A stretch of DNA of 7,685 nucleotides from Syntrophales bacterium (GTDB lineage Bacteria > Desulfobacterota > Syntrophia > Syntrophales > UBA2192), in assembly GCA_025454095.1 (NCBI GenBank), contig JALOPC010000060.1, positions 1 through 7,685 on the forward strand, read 5' to 3'. The notes below the pieces were generated by a model. It was given only the letters and a program-made list of their open reading frames with translations. It was not told the DNA's origin and ran no database searches. Below are positions 5,855 through 7,685 of the stretch, piece by piece (within the stretch, counting starts at the first letter, position 1; the number at the start of each line of letters is the position of its first letter). The position numbers were made by a program, and so were the translations under genes.

Positions 5855-7685
5855 ATGAGAATTTGGATTGAAACTCTGAAAAACGGGCTTGCGCGGAAGG
5901 CGCCGGCAGACCGGATCGCCGCGGGGATACCCCCTGCGGGCATCCGCGAGAGCCTGCGCCGGCACCTGCCGTTCTTTCGGCGTCACTGGAAGAAGGCGAC
6001 CCTGGGCGCGGGATTCATCCTGCTCAACGCCCTCCTGGCCTTCCCTATGCCGCTCGTCTCCCGGTTCGTCATCGACGACGTGATCCTGTCCAGGGAGCTG
6101 TCCCTCCTGCCCTGGGTTCTTCTCGTCATGGCCGCCCTCGCCCTGTTCTCTCGCGCGATGGGATTGTTTCAGAACTGGTTCTTCCTTCGGTACAGCCAGG
6201 AGGTGACCCTCGACATCCAGCAGCAGGTGCTGAATCACTCCTTCAGCCTTCCCAAGTCCTTTTTCGATCGCAACCAGGCGGGCTACCTGATGGCCCGCAT
6301 GACGGGCGACATCGGCGGCGTGACCTGGTTTCTCTCGGGGAGTCTCGTGGGCATCCTGACGAACGTCCTGTATTTCCTTGGCGGGCTTTGCCTCCTGTTC
6401 TGGCTGGAGTGGAGACTCGCGCTGGCGGCCCTTGCCGCCGTCCCGATCTTCCTGTTTGCCCTGCGGTGCTTCTCCGGCCGGATGCACGCCCTCAACCACG
6501 CGGGCAACGAGGAGAACGCCCGATACATGAGCGGCTTCCAGGAGACGCTTAATTCCATGCCGCTGGTCAAGGCCTTTGCCGCCGAGGAGAAGGCCGTCGG
6601 GAAGATCCTGGCGGGCCTGCGGGAGGTCTTCCGACTGTCGGCGGAGCGCTCCGTCGTGGGCTCCGTGACGGGGCTTGCCCTCTCGTCGACGCCGAGCCTC
6701 GTCAACTTCTGCGTGTTCGCCGTCGGTGCGTACTGGGTCATCACCGGGCACTGGAGCCTGGGGTCCCTCTTCGCCTTCCAGGCCTACCTGGGACGCGTCT
6801 TCGGTCCTGCGCAGTCGCTCACCTCGACAGGCCTGCAGATGCAGAACATCCGCGCATCCCTGGAGCGGCTGACGGCCCTGCTCGACGTCGTGCCGGAAAG
6901 CAGGCCGGGCGAGGGCGAAAGGGTCGAATCGCTGAGGGGACAGGTCGAGTTCAGGAACGTCACGTTTGCCTACGATCCGCATAACCCCGTCCTTCGGGAC
7001 GTTTCCTTCCGCGTCCGCCCGGGCGAGCATATCGCCGTTGTGGGTCCCAGCGGCGTGGGCAAGACGACGCTTCTGAGCCTGCTGATGCGATTCTACGGCC
7101 CGACGGGCGGCGAAATCCTTTATGACGGTAGACCCGCGGCCGATTACGATGTCCGCTCGCTGAGGCAGCGGATCGGCTACGTCGCCCAGTCCCCGATCCT
7201 GATGTCCGGGACGATCCTGGAAAATCTCCGGTACGGCAACGCCGATGCCTCCGTGGCCGAGGTCAAGCAGGCCTGCCGGGTGGCAGGGATCCATGAGTTC
7301 GTTGTGAGCCTGCCCGGAGGGTATGAGAGCGACGTGGGCGAAAAAGGCGTGAACCTCTCCGAGGGGCAGAAGCAGCGGCTCGCCATCGCCAGGGCCCTCG
7401 TGAAAGAGCCCGACATCCTCATCCTCGACGAGCCCACGGCATCCCTCGACAGCCTGACCGAGAAATCGTTGCTTGAGGCGCTGCCTCGCGAGACCCGAGG
7501 CAAGACGCTCTTTGTCGTCGCCCACCGGTTATCGACGATTGTCGACTGCGACCGGATCCTCGTGTTGAGCGAAAACCGCCTCGTCGCCGAGGGGACGCAC
7601 GGCGAGTTGATACGAACGAACGACACCTACCGGGAACTCGTGGCGTGCCAGCTGATCCCCGACGGGAACAAAGGCAGGATCATCC
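5855..7685 (+). CDS. ABC exporter, fused membrane and ATPase domains (3' end outside window)
   Basis: 610 codons are visible with no stop before the window edge. After a basic N-terminal segment (1-48), hydrophobic helices lie near 49-70, 83-103, 160-180, 185-205, 270-292 and 298-320, the six-helix exporter fold. The ATPase domain follows: Walker A GPSGVGKTT (397-405, Lys403), Q-loop Gln445, signature LSEGQ (501-505), Walker B ILILDEP (Asp525, Glu526) and H-loop His557 in VVAHRLST. All catalytic residues are present. The family is the MsbA/peptide-exporter half-transporter, expected to act as a homodimer in the inner membrane. There is no N-terminal C39 leader peptidase domain, so leader removal would need another enzyme, such as the neighbouring S26 protease. 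The start is the first ATG after an in-frame TAA (5834). GGAG at 5848-5851 is close, with only 3 nt spacing. Export of the modified peptides is inferred from context; a lipid or drug exporter is possible. Confidence 0.9.
   Translation, partial: MRIWIETLKNGLARKAPADRIAAGIPPAGIRESLRRHLPFFRRHWKKATLGAGFILLNALLAFPMPLVSRFVIDDVILSRELSLLPWVLLVMAALALFSRAMGLFQNWFFLRYSQEVTLDIQQQVLNHSFSLPKSFFDRNQAGYLMARMTGDIGGVTWFLSGSLVGILTNVLYFLGGLCLLFWLEWRLALAALAAVPIFLFALRCFSGRMHALNHAGNEENARYMSGFQETLNSMPLVKAFAAEEKAVGKILAGLREVFRLSAERSVVGSVTGLALSSTPSLVNFCVFAVGAYWVITGHWSLGSLFAFQAYLGRVFGPAQSLTSTGLQMQNIRASLERLTALLDVVPESRPGEGERVESLRGQVEFRNVTFAYDPHNPVLRDVSFRVRPGEHIAVVGPSGVGKTTLLSLLMRFYGPTGGEILYDGRPAADYDVRSLRQRIGYVAQSPILMSGTILENLRYGNADASVAEVKQACRVAGIHEFVVSLPGGYESDVGEKGVNLSEGQKQRLAIARALVKEPDILILDEPTASLDSLTEKSLLEALPRETRGKTLFVVAHRLSTIVDCDRILVLSENRLVAEGTHGELIRTNDTYRELVACQLIPDGNKGRII

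Noticed and set aside
5501..7525. A 674-residue open frame on the minus strand, opposite the exporter
   Set aside because: The + strand encodes an ABC exporter with all motifs intact. The antisense frame is low-complexity, rich in Gly, Glu and Arg, shows no domain, and is a common by-product of G+C-rich coding DNA.

Overview
The window is a stretch of G+C-rich bacterial DNA (roughly two-thirds G+C by eye) in which every supported gene lies on the + strand. It looks like part of a biosynthetic operon for a ribosomally made, post-translationally modified peptide (RiPP). The host cannot be named from sequence alone. The gene set resembles the 'SynChlorMet' cassettes known from Syntrophobacter-type deltaproteobacteria, Chlorobium and some methanogens. 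The base composition and a candidate sigma-54 promoter would suit a Desulfobacterota-like host, but that is a weak inference.

Layout. (1) 1-354: a Cys/Gly/Ser/Thr-rich precursor peptide missing its first codons. (2) 377-1297: an HPr-kinase-like (ScmC-like) protein. (3) 1294-2421: a radical SAM/SPASM enzyme. (4) 2418-3761: a class I SAM-dependent methyltransferase with an unexplained C-terminal extension of about 136 residues. (5) 3758-4165: a second, complete 135-residue precursor with 15 Cys and a YxxPxL leader motif. (6) 4168-5103: a second HPr-kinase-like paralogue, starting with TTG. (7) 5100-5708: an S26 signal-peptidase-like protease with a Ser/His/Asp pattern. (8) 5709-5854: the only real intergenic gap, with a good match to a sigma-54 (-24/-12) promoter. 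(9) 5855-7685: an ABC exporter with fused membrane and ATPase domains, open at the window end.

Genes 1-7 are packed as one translationally coupled unit. Four junctions are ATGA stop/start overlaps (1294, 2418, 3758, 5100) and the others are a 2-nt gap or about 20 nt. The precursor-then-kinase pair occurs twice, which suggests duplication with one kinase kept per precursor, while the radical SAM enzyme, methyltransferase, protease and exporter are probably shared. A plausible scheme is that the leader is recognised by a PqqD-like element not seen here, the core is modified by the radical SAM enzyme, methyltransferase and kinase(s), the leader is removed by the S26 protease, and the product is exported. 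The Cys-rich peptides paired with their own kinases are the most novel part.

No tRNA, rRNA, CRISPR array, insertion sequence or convincing terminator was seen. Long minus-strand open frames are shadows of the + strand genes.
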